Below, piece after piece: positions 8,373 through 16,522 of a DNA stretch of 64,000 nt. The notes under the pieces are model-generated. The model made no database searches. It saw only the letters and a list, made by a program, of their open reading frames with translations, and was not told the origin of the DNA. The number at the start of each line of letters is the position of its first letter. Within the stretch, counting starts at the first letter, position 1. The DNA lies in NCBI GenBank assembly GCA_964609215.1, contig CAZSQZ010000002.1, positions 124,001 through 188,000 of the forward strand. The letters are read 5' to 3'. The translations under genes were made by a program, and so were the position numbers. This DNA is from JABDKJ01 sp964609215 (GTDB lineage: Bacteria; Bacteroidota; Bacteroidia; Flavobacteriales_D; JABDKJ01).

Positions 8373-8924
8373 ATGTCACGAATAGGAAACGCGATAATAG
8401 AGTTACCACAAGGAGTGGACTTTTCTTTTAACGATAATGTAGTTACCGTTAAAGGACCTAAAGGTGAATTAACTCAAAAAATTGATCCTTCGATAACCCC
8501 TAAAATTGAAGATGGAATCATTTCGTTTGATAGAGCAAATGAGGCCAAGCAAACCAAAGCTTTTCATGGTTTGTATAGATCTTTGGTGAATAACATGATT
8601 AAAGGTGTTACTGAAGGATTTAAAACAGAACAGGAATTGGTTGGTGTAGGTTACAGAGCTAGTAATAAAGGACAACTTTTAGAATTGTCCCTTGGTTACT
8701 CACATCCTATACACTTTCAAATACCAGATGAAGTTAAGGTAACCACCGTGACAGAAAAAGGAAAAAACCCTTTAGTGGTTTTGGAATCTCATGACAAACA
8801 GCTTATTGGAGTTGTTGCTGCGAAGATCAGATCACTTAGAAAGCCAGAGCCATATAAAGGTAAAGGTGTTAGATTTAAAGGAGAACACATTAGAAGAAAA
8901 GCTGGTAAAACAGCTGCTGCTTAA
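8373..8924 (+). CDS. rplF: Large-subunit ribosomal protein L6
   Basis: L6 is a two-domain 50S protein near the sarcin-ricin loop and factor-binding site. The 183-aa product begins MSRIGNAIIELPQGV. It carries the second-domain signature near the C-terminus (RSLRKPEPYKGKGVRFKGEHIRRKAGK). The length is normal. It ends 10 bases before rplR. Confidence 0.97.
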   Translation: MSRIGNAIIELPQGVDFSFNDNVVTVKGPKGELTQKIDPSITPKIEDGIISFDRANEAKQTKAFHGLYRSLVNNMIKGVTEGFKTEQELVGVGYRASNKGQLLELSLGYSHPIHFQIPDEVKVTTVTEKGKNPLVVLESHDKQLIGVVAAKIRSLRKPEPYKGKGVRFKGEHIRRKAGKTAAA

Positions 8925-8934
8925 TTTTAGCGAA

Positions 8935-9288
8935 ATGAAATTAACGAAAAGGACAAGAAGAATTAGAATAAAGCAAAGAATCAGAAAGAACATTTCAGGT
9001 TCTGCTAGTGCTCCTAGACTGAGCGTTTTTAGAAGCAATGGAAATATCTATGCTCAATTAATTGATGATTTAGCAGGTGTTACTTTAGCCTCTGCTACTT
9101 CTTTAAATGATAAAGAAGCGAGTAAATTAAGCGGTATGGAACAAGCAAGCTCTGTTGGTAAAAAAATTGCCGAAGTGGCTAAGTCTAAAGGAATAGGAAA
9201 AGTTGTTTTTGATAGAAACGGATATCTCTATCATGGCAGAGTAAAATCATTGGCTGAGGCAGCAAGAGAAGCTGGCTTGAAATTTTAA
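8935..9288 (+). CDS. rplR: Large-subunit ribosomal protein L18
   Basis: L18 binds 5S rRNA together with L5. The 117-aa product begins MKLTKRTRRIRIKQRIRKNISG. It continues with the conserved PRLSVFRSNGNIYAQLIDD and ends with the VVFDRNGYLYHGRVKSLAEAAREAGLKF motif. The frame is open further upstream into rplF, but the ATG at 8935 gives the family length and starts after the rplF stop codon. Confidence 0.96.
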   Translation: MKLTKRTRRIRIKQRIRKNISGSASAPRLSVFRSNGNIYAQLIDDLAGVTLASATSLNDKEASKLSGMEQASSVGKKIAEVAKSKGIGKVVFDRNGYLYHGRVKSLAEAAREAGLKF

Positions 9289-9293
9289 ATTCA

Positions 9294-9812
9294 ATGGCAA
9301 AAGAATTAGTACAAAGAATTAAATCAAGTGATATCGAGCTTAAAGATAAGCTCGTAACTGTAAACCGTGTTACCAAAGTAACGAAGGGTGGTAGAACATT
9401 CAGTTTTTCGGCTATCGTAGTAGTTGGAGATGAAAACGGTATTGTAGGTCACGGACTAGGAAAAGCGAAAGAAGTAACAGAAGCTATTTCAAAAGCTATT
9501 GATGATGCTAAGAAAAATTTAATAAAAGTTCCTTTAATTAAAGGTTCAATACCACACGCACAATACGGTAAGTACTCTGGAGCCAAGGTTTTCTTAAAAC
9601 CAGCTTCAAATGGTACAGGTGTAATTGCAGGTGGTGCAATGCGTGCAGTGTTAGAAAGCGTTGGTGTAAAAGATGTATTAGCGAAATCTCAAGGTTCCTC
9701 AAATCCGCATAATGTGGTAAAAGCAACAATAGATGCTTTGAGTGAATTAAGAGATGCTTTTACTGTTGCACAGCAGAGAGGAGTGGAATTAGATAGAGTT
9801 TTTAACGGATAA
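9294..9812 (+). CDS. rpsE: Small-subunit ribosomal protein S5
   Basis: S5 is a 30S protein at the mRNA channel; mutations here affect fidelity and spectinomycin response in other bacteria. The 172-aa product shows the N-terminal double-stranded RNA-binding motif (NRVTKVTKGGRTFSFSAIVVVGD), a GLGKAKEV helix, and the C-terminal GVKDVLAKSQGSSNPHNVVKAT segment. The length is normal. It lies 5 bases after rplR. Confidence 0.97.
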   Translation: MAKELVQRIKSSDIELKDKLVTVNRVTKVTKGGRTFSFSAIVVVGDENGIVGHGLGKAKEVTEAISKAIDDAKKNLIKVPLIKGSIPHAQYGKYSGAKVFLKPASNGTGVIAGGAMRAVLESVGVKDVLAKSQGSSNPHNVVKATIDALSELRDAFTVAQQRGVELDRVFNG

Positions 9813-9823
9813 TTATTACGGCA

Positions 9824-10003
9824 ATGGCAAAAATTGTTGTTACACAAACAAAAAGTGGTATTAATAGACCTAAGAGACAAAAGCTTACGCTACAAGCTCT
9901 AGGTTTAGGAAAATTGCACAGAAGTGTCGAGCACGAAGCTACTCCTCAAATTTTAGGAATGGTTAATAAAGTGCAGCACTTAGTTAAAGTAGAAGACAAA
10001 TAA
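9824..10003 (+). CDS. rpmD: Large-subunit ribosomal protein L30
   Basis: L30 is a small 50S protein. The reading frame from the ATG at 9824 gives 59 aa beginning MAKIVVTQTKSGINRPKRQK, then TLQALGLGKLHRSVEHEATPQILGM and a short acidic end. This matches the L30 family in length and motif (the LGLGKLHRS-type core and the GMVNKVQHLV strand). It lies in the expected rpsE-rpmD-rplO position, 11 bases after rpsE. Confidence 0.95.
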   Translation: MAKIVVTQTKSGINRPKRQKLTLQALGLGKLHRSVEHEATPQILGMVNKVQHLVKVEDK

Positions 10004-10019
10004 TCTTATTTATAGAAAG

Positions 10020-10514
10020 ATGAATTTGAATAGTTTAAAGCCTGCAAAAGGCTCTACAAAAAATAGAAAAAGAGTAGGACGAGGAGAAGGCTCAGGTAGA
10101 GGTGGTACTTCTACAAGAGGACATAAAGGTGCTAAGTCACGTTCCGGATATTCCAAGAAGAGAGGATTCGAAGGTGGACAAATGCCCTTGCAAAGAAGAG
10201 TTCCTAAGTTCGGTTTCAGAAATAGAAATAGAGTAGAATATAAAGGAATTAACCTGGATACTATTCAAGAATTAATTGATAATCGTAAGGTTACATCCAT
10301 TAGTCCTGAAATTTTAGTGGAAAATGGATTAGCTCAGAAAAAAGACTTGATAAAGATCTTAGGAAGAGGAGAGTTAAAATCTAAAATAAGTGTTGTAGCA
10401 CATGGATTTTCTGCCACAGCAAAATCAGCAATTGAATCTGCTGGTGGAAAAGTGGAACTTGTTGGAGGAAAAGCAGTAGAAATAGAAGATACTGTAAAAC
10501 AAGAAGAAGAATAA
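10020..10514 (+). CDS. rplO: Large-subunit ribosomal protein L15
   Basis: L15 is a late-assembly 50S protein with an extended N-terminal arm. The 164-aa product begins MNLNSLKPAKGSTKNRKRVG, followed by GRGEGSGRGGTSTRGHKGAKSRSG and the GGQMPLQRRVPKFGF signature. It ends in a short acidic tail (VKQEEE) that makes it somewhat longer than the E. coli protein. It sits directly upstream of secY, as in most bacteria. Confidence 0.96.
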   Translation: MNLNSLKPAKGSTKNRKRVGRGEGSGRGGTSTRGHKGAKSRSGYSKKRGFEGGQMPLQRRVPKFGFRNRNRVEYKGINLDTIQELIDNRKVTSISPEILVENGLAQKKDLIKILGRGELKSKISVVAHGFSATAKSAIESAGGKVELVGGKAVEIEDTVKQEEE

Positions 10515-10530
10515 ATAACTCAAAAACCAA

Positions 10531-11874
10531 ATGAAGAACTTCATACAGACATTAAAAAATATTTGGAGCATAGAAGATTTAAGATCTAGAATCTTGGTAA
10601 CATTAGGATTCATTCTGATATTCAGAATTGGTTCCTATGTGATCTTACCTGGTGTAGATGTTTCTGTTTTAGATCCTAATTCTGGAACCAGCGGTGGTTC
10701 AGGATTTGGAGCACTCTTAGACCTTTTTACAGGTGGTGCATTTAACAGAGCTTCCATATTTGCTTTAGGGATAATGCCATACATCTCAGCATCCATTATC
10801 ATGCAATTAGCCGGTATAGCAGTACCAGCAATTCAAAAGATGCAGAAGGAAGGAGAAAGTGGAAGAAAGAAAATTACACTTTACACGCGTATCCTTACAG
10901 TTGCAGTAACTTTGTTACAAGCACCTGGATATTTATCAATGTCAGTAATTGGAGCAAATGCCGCTTTAAACCCTTCAGCTTTGTGGTGGATTACATGTGT
11001 AACTATTATGGTAGTAGGAACACTTTTTGTGATGTGGATGGGTGAAAAGATTACGGATAGAGGTATCGGAAACGGAATCTCGCTTTTAATTATGATTGGA
11101 ATCATTGCAGGACTTCCTGGATCATACCTACAAGACTTTGTGAAGCAAATGGGTGTTGGAGGCGGAGGTGCAATGTTCGTAGTAGTTGAAATTATTCTGC
11201 TATTATTGATTATTGCCGCTAGTGTTGCCTTAGTGCAGGCAACCAGAAGGGTTCCAGTTCAATTTGCGAAAAGAGTAGTTGGAAATAAACAATATGGAGG
11301 TGTTAGACAGTACATTCCATTAAAGGTAAACGCTGCAGGAGTAATGCCAATTATCTTTGCTCAAGCAATCATGTTCGTTCCTTTATATATTGGTCAAGCA
11401 ATTAGCTTGCAACCCGGAACACAAAGCTTTTTGAATACATTGAGCGACTTTAAAAGTTTGCCTTATAATATTTTGTTCTTCATACTAGTAGTAGCATTTA
11501 CCTACTTCTATACTGCCATTACGGTTAACCCGAATCAAATGGCAGATGATATGAAGAGACAAGGTGGTTTCATTCCTGGAATTAAACCAGGAAGAAAAAC
11601 CGCAGATTTCTTAGATACTTTGTTATCGAGAATCACCTTACCAGGGTCTATTTTCCTTGGAATAATAGCAATTCTTCCAGCAATAGCTTCATTATTTGGT
11701 ATCGCTGATGGATTTGCAATATTTTTTGGTGGAACATCTCTTTTAATTATGGTTGGTGTTGTATTAGATACACTTCAACAAATTGAGAGCCACCTATTAT
11801 CAAGACATTATGACGGACTGATGAAGTCTGGAAAAATAAAAGGACGTAGCTCTACATTCGGAATGGCAGGATAA
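10531..11874 (+). CDS. secY: Preprotein translocase subunit SecY
   Basis: SecY is the channel-forming inner-membrane subunit of the Sec translocon, which exports the many signal-peptide proteins of this window. The 447-aa product has about ten hydrophobic segments. It carries SecY signatures such as the plug-region GGAFNRASIFALGIMPYISASIIMQL and the cytoplasmic-loop residues KRVVGNKQYGGVRQYIPLKVNAAGVMPIIFA. Its stop codon overlaps the map start by one base. Confidence 0.97.
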   Translation: MKNFIQTLKNIWSIEDLRSRILVTLGFILIFRIGSYVILPGVDVSVLDPNSGTSGGSGFGALLDLFTGGAFNRASIFALGIMPYISASIIMQLAGIAVPAIQKMQKEGESGRKKITLYTRILTVAVTLLQAPGYLSMSVIGANAALNPSALWWITCVTIMVVGTLFVMWMGEKITDRGIGNGISLLIMIGIIAGLPGSYLQDFVKQMGVGGGGAMFVVVEIILLLLIIAASVALVQATRRVPVQFAKRVVGNKQYGGVRQYIPLKVNAAGVMPIIFAQAIMFVPLYIGQAISLQPGTQSFLNTLSDFKSLPYNILFFILVVAFTYFYTAITVNPNQMADDMKRQGGFIPGIKPGRKTADFLDTLLSRITLPGSIFLGIIAILPAIASLFGIADGFAIFFGGTSLLIMVGVVLDTLQQIESHLLSRHYDGLMKSGKIKGRSSTFGMAG

Positions 11875-12647
11875 TGATCCACATTAAGAATGAGGAAGAA
11901 ATAGAGTTACAAAAAGAAAGTTCTTTACTTGTTGGAAAGACTTTAGCAGAGCTAGCCAAACTAATCAAACCGGGAATTACCCCGTTGAAATTAGACGCTG
12001 TTGCAGAAGAGTTTATAAGAGATAATAATGCCCTACCAGGCTTTAAAGATTATAATGGGTTTCCTAACACATTATGCACTTCGGTAAACGATGTTGTTGT
12101 GCATGGAATTCCTACTGATGTTCCTTTAAAAGAAGGAGATATTATCTCTGTAGACTGCGGAGTGCTTAAAAATGAATTTTATGGAGATTCAGCTTATACA
12201 TTCACAGTAGGTGAAATAAGTGACGAAGTAAAAAGGCTTTTGAAAGTAACACAAGAGTGTTTGGCTAAGGGAATTGAGCAAGCAGTAGTAGGCAAAAGAA
12301 TAGGAGATATAGGATATGCTGTTCAATTTCATGCGGAAAGCCATGGCTATGGTGTTGTGCGAGAATTGGTAGGTCACGGATTAGGTAGAAATCTTCATGA
12401 AGAACCCGAAGTCCCTAACTACGGTAAACGCGGCAGAGGTACCAAATTAAAAGAAGGCATGGTTTTAGCTATCGAGCCCATGATTAACATGGGAAGAAAA
12501 GAAGTCAAGCAAGGAGAAGATGGTTGGACCATCGTCACTGCTGACAATCTGCCTTCTGCTCATTTCGAACACAATATTGTTGTACGTAAAGGAGCAGCAG
12601 AAGTTCTTTCAACTTTTGATTTTATTAATGAAGAAATTTTTGAGTAA
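11874..12647 (+). CDS. map: Methionine aminopeptidase, type I
   Basis: This enzyme removes the initiator methionine from new proteins using a dimetal centre. The 257-aa product shows the type I pattern. Metal ligands are visible in VDCGVLKNEFYGDSAYTF (two aspartates), GHGLGRNLHEEPEVPNYG (histidine), AIEPMINMG (glutamate) and the final EHNIVV glutamate. SVNDVVVHGIP contains the substrate-site histidine. It overlaps secY by one base, consistent with co-translation in the spc operon. Confidence 0.96.
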   Translation: MIHIKNEEEIELQKESSLLVGKTLAELAKLIKPGITPLKLDAVAEEFIRDNNALPGFKDYNGFPNTLCTSVNDVVVHGIPTDVPLKEGDIISVDCGVLKNEFYGDSAYTFTVGEISDEVKRLLKVTQECLAKGIEQAVVGKRIGDIGYAVQFHAESHGYGVVRELVGHGLGRNLHEEPEVPNYGKRGRGTKLKEGMVLAIEPMINMGRKEVKQGEDGWTIVTADNLPSAHFEHNIVVRKGAAEVLSTFDFINEEIFE

Positions 12648-12655
12648 GTAGATAT

Positions 12656-12874
12656 ATGGCAAAACAGAGTTCAATAGAACAAGATGGAGTAATCATCGAA
12701 GCACTCTCTAACGCAATGTTTAGGGTTGAGCTAGAAAATGGTCACATCATAACGGCACATATATCAGGTAAAATGAGAATGCATTACATTAAGATATTGC
12801 CTAGTGACAAAGTAAAAGTGGAGATGTCTCCATATGACTTAACAAAAGGGCGTATTACGTTTAGATATAAATAA
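12656..12874 (+). CDS. infA: Translation initiation factor IF-1
   Basis: IF-1 binds the A site of the 30S subunit during initiation. The 72-aa product is an OB-fold protein of exactly the usual length, with the signature sequence EALSNAMFRVELENGHIITAHISGKMRMHYIKILPSDKVKVEMSPYDLTKGRI read in segments along the chain. It follows map by 8 bases and precedes rpmJ, the common arrangement. Confidence 0.97.
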   Translation: MAKQSSIEQDGVIIEALSNAMFRVELENGHIITAHISGKMRMHYIKILPSDKVKVEMSPYDLTKGRITFRYK

Positions 12875-12880
12875 GAGATT

Positions 12881-12997
12881 ATGAAAACTCGTGCGAGCAT
12901 TAAGAAACGATCTTCAGACTGCAAGTTAGTGCGCAGAAAGGGAAGATTGTACATTATTAATAAGAAGAACCCAAAATTTAAACAGAGACAAGGTTAA
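12881..12997 (+). CDS. rpmJ: Large-subunit ribosomal protein L36
   Basis: L36 is the smallest 50S protein. The ATG at 12881 opens a 38-aa frame beginning MKTRASIKKRSSDCKLVRRK and ending NPKFKQRQG. Only one of the four zinc ligands of the classic C-C-C-H form is present, so this is a zinc-independent form, which is common in Bacteroidota. It lies in the expected infA-rpmJ-rpsM position. Confidence 0.95.
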   Translation: MKTRASIKKRSSDCKLVRRKGRLYIINKKNPKFKQRQG

Positions 12998-13021
12998 ACC
13001 TTGTTCGGAAATTAAATTATT

Positions 13022-13399
13022 ATGGCAAGAATAGCTGGTATAGATTTACCTAAGAATAAAAGAGGTGATGTAGGTTTAACTTACATCTTTGGCCTTGGTC
13101 CAACCTCTGCTAAGAAAATATTAAATTCTGCGGGTGTGCCTCTTGAAAAGAAAATTGACGAGTGGAGCGATCAAGATGTTGCTGCAATTAGAGGTATTAT
13201 AGGTGATGAATTTAAAGTAGAAGGTGCTTTGCGTTCTGACATTCAAACAAACATTAAGCGTTTAATGGATATTGGATGTTATAGAGGTATCAGACATAGA
13301 GCTGGACTTCCTTTAAGAGGCCAGAGAACTAAAAATAATTCAAGAACAAGAAAAGGGAAAAAGAAAACGGTTGCTGGTAAGAAAAAAGCAACTAAGTAA
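13022..13399 (+). CDS. rpsM: Small-subunit ribosomal protein S13
   Basis: S13 is a 30S head protein that contacts P-site tRNA and L5. The 125-aa product begins MARIAGIDLPKNKRGDVGLT and contains the helix-two-turn-helix region and the conserved CYRGIRHRAGLPLRGQRTKNNSRTRKGKKK tail that reaches tRNA. The length is normal. It starts the alpha-operon part of the cluster. Confidence 0.97.
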   Translation: MARIAGIDLPKNKRGDVGLTYIFGLGPTSAKKILNSAGVPLEKKIDEWSDQDVAAIRGIIGDEFKVEGALRSDIQTNIKRLMDIGCYRGIRHRAGLPLRGQRTKNNSRTRKGKKKTVAGKKKATK

Positions 13400-13420
13400 T
13401 CCTTTTAGAGATATTATATT

Positions 13421-13807
13421 ATGGCTAAATCAAGTAGCAAAAAGAAAAAGAGTGTTAAAGTTGAAGCGGTAGGGCAATGTCATATCAAAGCAACTTTTAA
13501 TAACATTATTATTTCACTCACGAACAATACTGGTCAAGTGATATCTTGGTCCTCTGCCGGAAAAATGGGTTTTAGAGGTTCAAAGAAAAATACTCCTTAT
13601 GCCGCTCAAGTAGCAGCAGAAGAATGTGCTAAAGAAGCAATGGAGTATGGCTTGAAGAAAGTGAAAGTATACGTGAAAGGTCCAGGTTCAGGAAGAGAAT
13701 CTGCTATAAGAACCATTCACAACATGGGTATTGAAGTTACAGAGATATTCGATGTGACTCCCCTACCTCATAATGGATGTAGACCTCCAAAAAGAAGAAG
13801 AGTTTAA
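13421..13807 (+). CDS. rpsK: Small-subunit ribosomal protein S11
   Basis: S11 forms part of the 30S platform near the E site. The 128-aa product shows HIKATFNNIIISLTNNTGQVISWSSAGKMGFRGSKKNTPYAAQ in its core and ends with the conserved GPGSGRESAIRTIHNMGIEVTEIFDVTPLPHNGCRPPKRRRV, read in segments. Length and gene order are standard. Confidence 0.97.
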   Translation: MAKSSSKKKKSVKVEAVGQCHIKATFNNIIISLTNNTGQVISWSSAGKMGFRGSKKNTPYAAQVAAEECAKEAMEYGLKKVKVYVKGPGSGRESAIRTIHNMGIEVTEIFDVTPLPHNGCRPPKRRRV

Positions 13808-13829
13808 TTGCAATAAATAGAAGTAGAAA

Positions 13830-14435
13830 ATGGCAAGATATACAGGCCCAAAATCAAAAATTGCACGTAGGTTTAGAGAACCTATTTTCGGACCAGATAA
13901 ATCTTTAGAAAGAAAGAATTATCCTCCAGGAATGCATGGACCAAACAGAAGAAGGTCTAAGCAATCAGAATATTCTGTGCAATTGTTAGAAAAGCAAAAA
14001 GCCAAGTATACCTATGGAATCCTTGAAAAACAGTTTGAAAATTTGTTTAAAAAGGCCTCTGCAAAAGTGGGTATTACGGGTACAGTTTTATTGCAACTTT
14101 GCGAATCGAGACTTGACAATACTGTTTACAGACTAGGTGTTGCTCCGACACGAAGAGGTGCGAGACAATTGGTTGGTCACAGACACATTACCGTTAATGG
14201 TAAAGTTGTAAATATACCTTCCTATACGTTGCGTCCAGGAGATGTTATTGGTGTCAGAGAAAGATCCAAGTCATTAGAAGCTATAACCGGTTCTTTGGCT
14301 CAAAATACAAATCAATCAGATTGGTTAGAATGGGATTCTGCAAGCATGACAGGAAAGTATTTAAATATTCCTGAAAGAGAACAAATTCCTGAAAACATCA
14401 AAGAACAATTAATAGTCGAATTATATTCTAAATAA
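13830..14435 (+). CDS. rpsD: Small-subunit ribosomal protein S4
   Basis: S4 is a primary 16S rRNA-binding assembly protein; in E. coli it represses the alpha operon. The 201-aa product begins MARYTGPKSKIARRFREPIFG and carries the S4 RNA-binding domain (CESRLDNTVYRLGVAPTRRGARQLVGHRHITVNGKVVNIPSY) around residues 90-135. The N-terminus lacks the zinc-binding cysteines found in some S4 proteins. It lies between rpsK and rpoA. Confidence 0.97.
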   Translation: MARYTGPKSKIARRFREPIFGPDKSLERKNYPPGMHGPNRRRSKQSEYSVQLLEKQKAKYTYGILEKQFENLFKKASAKVGITGTVLLQLCESRLDNTVYRLGVAPTRRGARQLVGHRHITVNGKVVNIPSYTLRPGDVIGVRERSKSLEAITGSLAQNTNQSDWLEWDSASMTGKYLNIPEREQIPENIKEQLIVELYSK

Positions 14436-14453
14436 TAAATCCATCTTGGTAAT

Positions 14454-15446
14454 ATGCCTATACTAGATTTTCAAAAGCCAGACAAAGTAATAATGATCGA
14501 ATCTGACAACTCTGTTGGACAGTTCGAGTTTAGACCATTAGAACCCGGTTACGGGATTACCATAGGGAATGCCTTAAGAAGAATATTACTTTCTTCTCTT
14601 GAGGGATTTGCTATTACATCTATTAGAATTGATGGAGTTGACCACGAGTTTTCTTCTATTAAAGGTGTTGTTGAGGATGTAACTGAGATTATCTTAAATC
14701 TAAAGCAAGTTAGGTTTAAGCAACAAATTGATGGAACTGACAATGAAAAGTTAACTGTAACGGTTACTGGGAAAGATCAGTTCACTGCTGGAGATATTGG
14801 GAACTTCACATCTGCTTTTCAAGTTTTGAATTCAGACCTTGTTATTGCAAATATGGATCCCAAAGTGAAAATAGAAATGGACATCACTATCGGAAAAGGT
14901 AGAGGTTATGTTCCTTCTGAAGAAAATAAAAAGAGCAGCGCTCCTATTGGAACAATTTTTACAGATAGTATTTATACACCTATCAAAAATGTAAAATTCA
15001 ATGTAGAGAACTACCGTGTAGAGCAGAAAACAGATTATGAAAAATTAATCGTTGAATTAGCTACAGATGGTTCTATTACTCCAAAAGATGCACTACAAGA
15101 AGCTGCTAAAATTTTGATTCACCACTTCATGTTGTTTTCTGATGAGAGAATTACTTTAGATAGTGAAGAGAAAAAAGAAACAGAAGAATTTGATGAGTCT
15201 TCATTGCATATGAGACAATTGCTTAAAACAAAATTGGTCGATATGGATCTTTCTGTTAGAGCATTGAACTGTCTGAAAGCTGCAGATATTGAAACGTTGG
15301 GAGACCTTGTTTCATTTAATAAAAATGACTTATTGAAATTCAGAAACTTTGGTAAAAAATCATTAACCGAGTTAGAAGATCTTATTGAAAGTAAAGGTCT
15401 TTCATTTGGAATGAATTTAGCCAAGTACAAATTGGATAAAGAGTAA
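14454..15446 (+). CDS. rpoA: DNA-directed RNA polymerase alpha subunit
   Basis: The alpha subunit nucleates RNA polymerase assembly and contacts promoter DNA and regulators through its C-terminal domain. The 330-aa product has the N-terminal assembly domain, with FRPLEPGYGITIGNALRRILLSSLEG near residue 25. The C-terminal domain shows LSVRALNCLKAADIETLGDLV and LLKFRNFGKKSLTELEDLIESKGLSFGM. Length and domain order are normal. It precedes rplQ by 33 bases. Confidence 0.98.
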   Translation: MPILDFQKPDKVIMIESDNSVGQFEFRPLEPGYGITIGNALRRILLSSLEGFAITSIRIDGVDHEFSSIKGVVEDVTEIILNLKQVRFKQQIDGTDNEKLTVTVTGKDQFTAGDIGNFTSAFQVLNSDLVIANMDPKVKIEMDITIGKGRGYVPSEENKKSSAPIGTIFTDSIYTPIKNVKFNVENYRVEQKTDYEKLIVELATDGSITPKDALQEAAKILIHHFMLFSDERITLDSEEKKETEEFDESSLHMRQLLKTKLVDMDLSVRALNCLKAADIETLGDLVSFNKNDLLKFRNFGKKSLTELEDLIESKGLSFGMNLAKYKLDKE

Positions 15447-15479
15447 AATTTTTCGCAAAGCGAATAAAGATTTAGCGTC

Positions 15480-16412
15480 ATGAGACACGGAAAAAAGTTC
15501 AATCACCTTGGCAGAAAAACTGCCCACAGGAAAGCGATGTTAGCCAATATGGCTTGCTCCTTAATTGAACACAAGAGGATTAATACAACTGTTGCCAAAG
15601 CAAAAGCTTTGAGAAAATATGTAGAACCTTTGATCACAAAATCTAAGGATGATACCACTCACTCAAGAAGAGTTGTTTTCAGTTACTTAAAAGATAAGTA
15701 CGCTGTTACAGAACTATTCAGAGGAGTATCTCCAAAAGTAGCTGATCGCCCAGGGGGTTATACCAGAATCATCAAAACAGGAACACGTTTAGGCGATAAT
15801 GCAGAAATGTGCATGATCGAATTGGTAGATTTTAACGAGTTGTTATTAGCGGATACAGGTAAGAAGAAGTCTAGAAGAAGAAGAGGTAAGAAAAAATCTG
15901 GTGCTGCTGGAACTGCCGCTGCGGTTGTTGCAGGGACAGTTGCAGCAAAAGCTGCTGATGCCGCTGAATTTTCTGAAGCAGTTGCTGAAGCAAATGAAGA
16001 TGCTGCTGAAATGGCTGCTGAAATTGCTGATCAAGCTGCTGATGGTGCAGAGGCTGCTGCTGAAGCTGGAAATGTAGACTTAGCAGAACAAGCTGCTGAT
16101 GCAGCTCAGGACGCTGCGGAAGAAGCTCAAGCTCATGCAGAATCTGCAACAGAAGCTGCTGAAGGTGCAGCAGAAGCTGCGGAGGAAGCAAAAGAGGCTG
16201 CTGAAGAAGCAGTTGCCAAAGCAGAAGTGAGCCAAACGGAAGACGCTGCTGAAGCGGCTAAAGAAGCAGTTGCTGAAGCAGAACAAGCTGCTGATGCTGC
16301 CGAAGACGCACAAGATGCTGCTGAAGAAGCTCAAGAAGCTGCAGAGGAAGCAGCTGAAGATGCAGACGAAGCACAAGAAGCAGCAGACGAAGCAAAGTCT
16401 GAAGAAGAATAA
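15480..16412 (+). CDS. rplQ: Large-subunit ribosomal protein L17 with long Ala/Glu-rich tail
   Basis: L17 sits near the tunnel exit of the 50S subunit. Residues 1 to about 125 are a normal L17 core (MRHGKKFNHLGRKTAHRKAML, then SLIEHKRINTTVAKAKALRKYVEPLI and DRPGGYTRIIKTGTRLGDNAEM). A strongly basic linker follows (KKKSRRRRGKKK), and then about 170 residues made almost only of Ala, Glu, Asp and a few Gln and Lys. This tail is predicted to be a long, negatively charged helix. The total of 310 aa is far above the usual 115-200 aa. It is the last gene of the ribosomal cluster and is followed by a clear terminator. Confidence 0.95.
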   Translation: MRHGKKFNHLGRKTAHRKAMLANMACSLIEHKRINTTVAKAKALRKYVEPLITKSKDDTTHSRRVVFSYLKDKYAVTELFRGVSPKVADRPGGYTRIIKTGTRLGDNAEMCMIELVDFNELLLADTGKKKSRRRRGKKKSGAAGTAAAVVAGTVAAKAADAAEFSEAVAEANEDAAEMAAEIADQAADGAEAAAEAGNVDLAEQAADAAQDAAEEAQAHAESATEAAEGAAEAAEEAKEAAEEAVAKAEVSQTEDAAEAAKEAVAEAEQAADAAEDAQDAAEEAQEAAEEAAEDADEAQEAADEAKSEEE

Positions 16413-16471
16413 ATTTATACTTTCTGTCTGGTTGAAATCAGACAGTTCAGAATAACGTAACGTAAACACTT

Positions 16472-16502
16472 AAAGCGCAAATTTCGATTTGCGCTTTTTT
16501 TA
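16472..16502 (+). terminator. Rho-independent terminator of the ribosomal cluster
   Basis: An 11-bp perfect hairpin (AAAGCGCAAAT, loop TTCG, ATTTGCGCTTT) is followed by a run of Ts, 60 bases after rplQ. The loop is a UUCG tetraloop in RNA. It points to the end of the S10-spc-alpha transcript on the plus strand. On the other strand the hairpin has no good T run. Confidence 0.9.
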
Positions 16503-16522
16503 TCTATTATTTCTTTAAGGAA

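Noticed and set aside
12881..12997. L36 lacking most zinc-binding cysteines
   Set aside because: This form is common in Bacteroidota and not a local loss.
15871..16469. Long open frames on the minus strand opposite the rplQ tail
   Set aside because: They are by-products of the repetitive Ala/Glu codons and have Gln/Leu- or Phe/Cys-rich nonsense sequence with no supporting signals.
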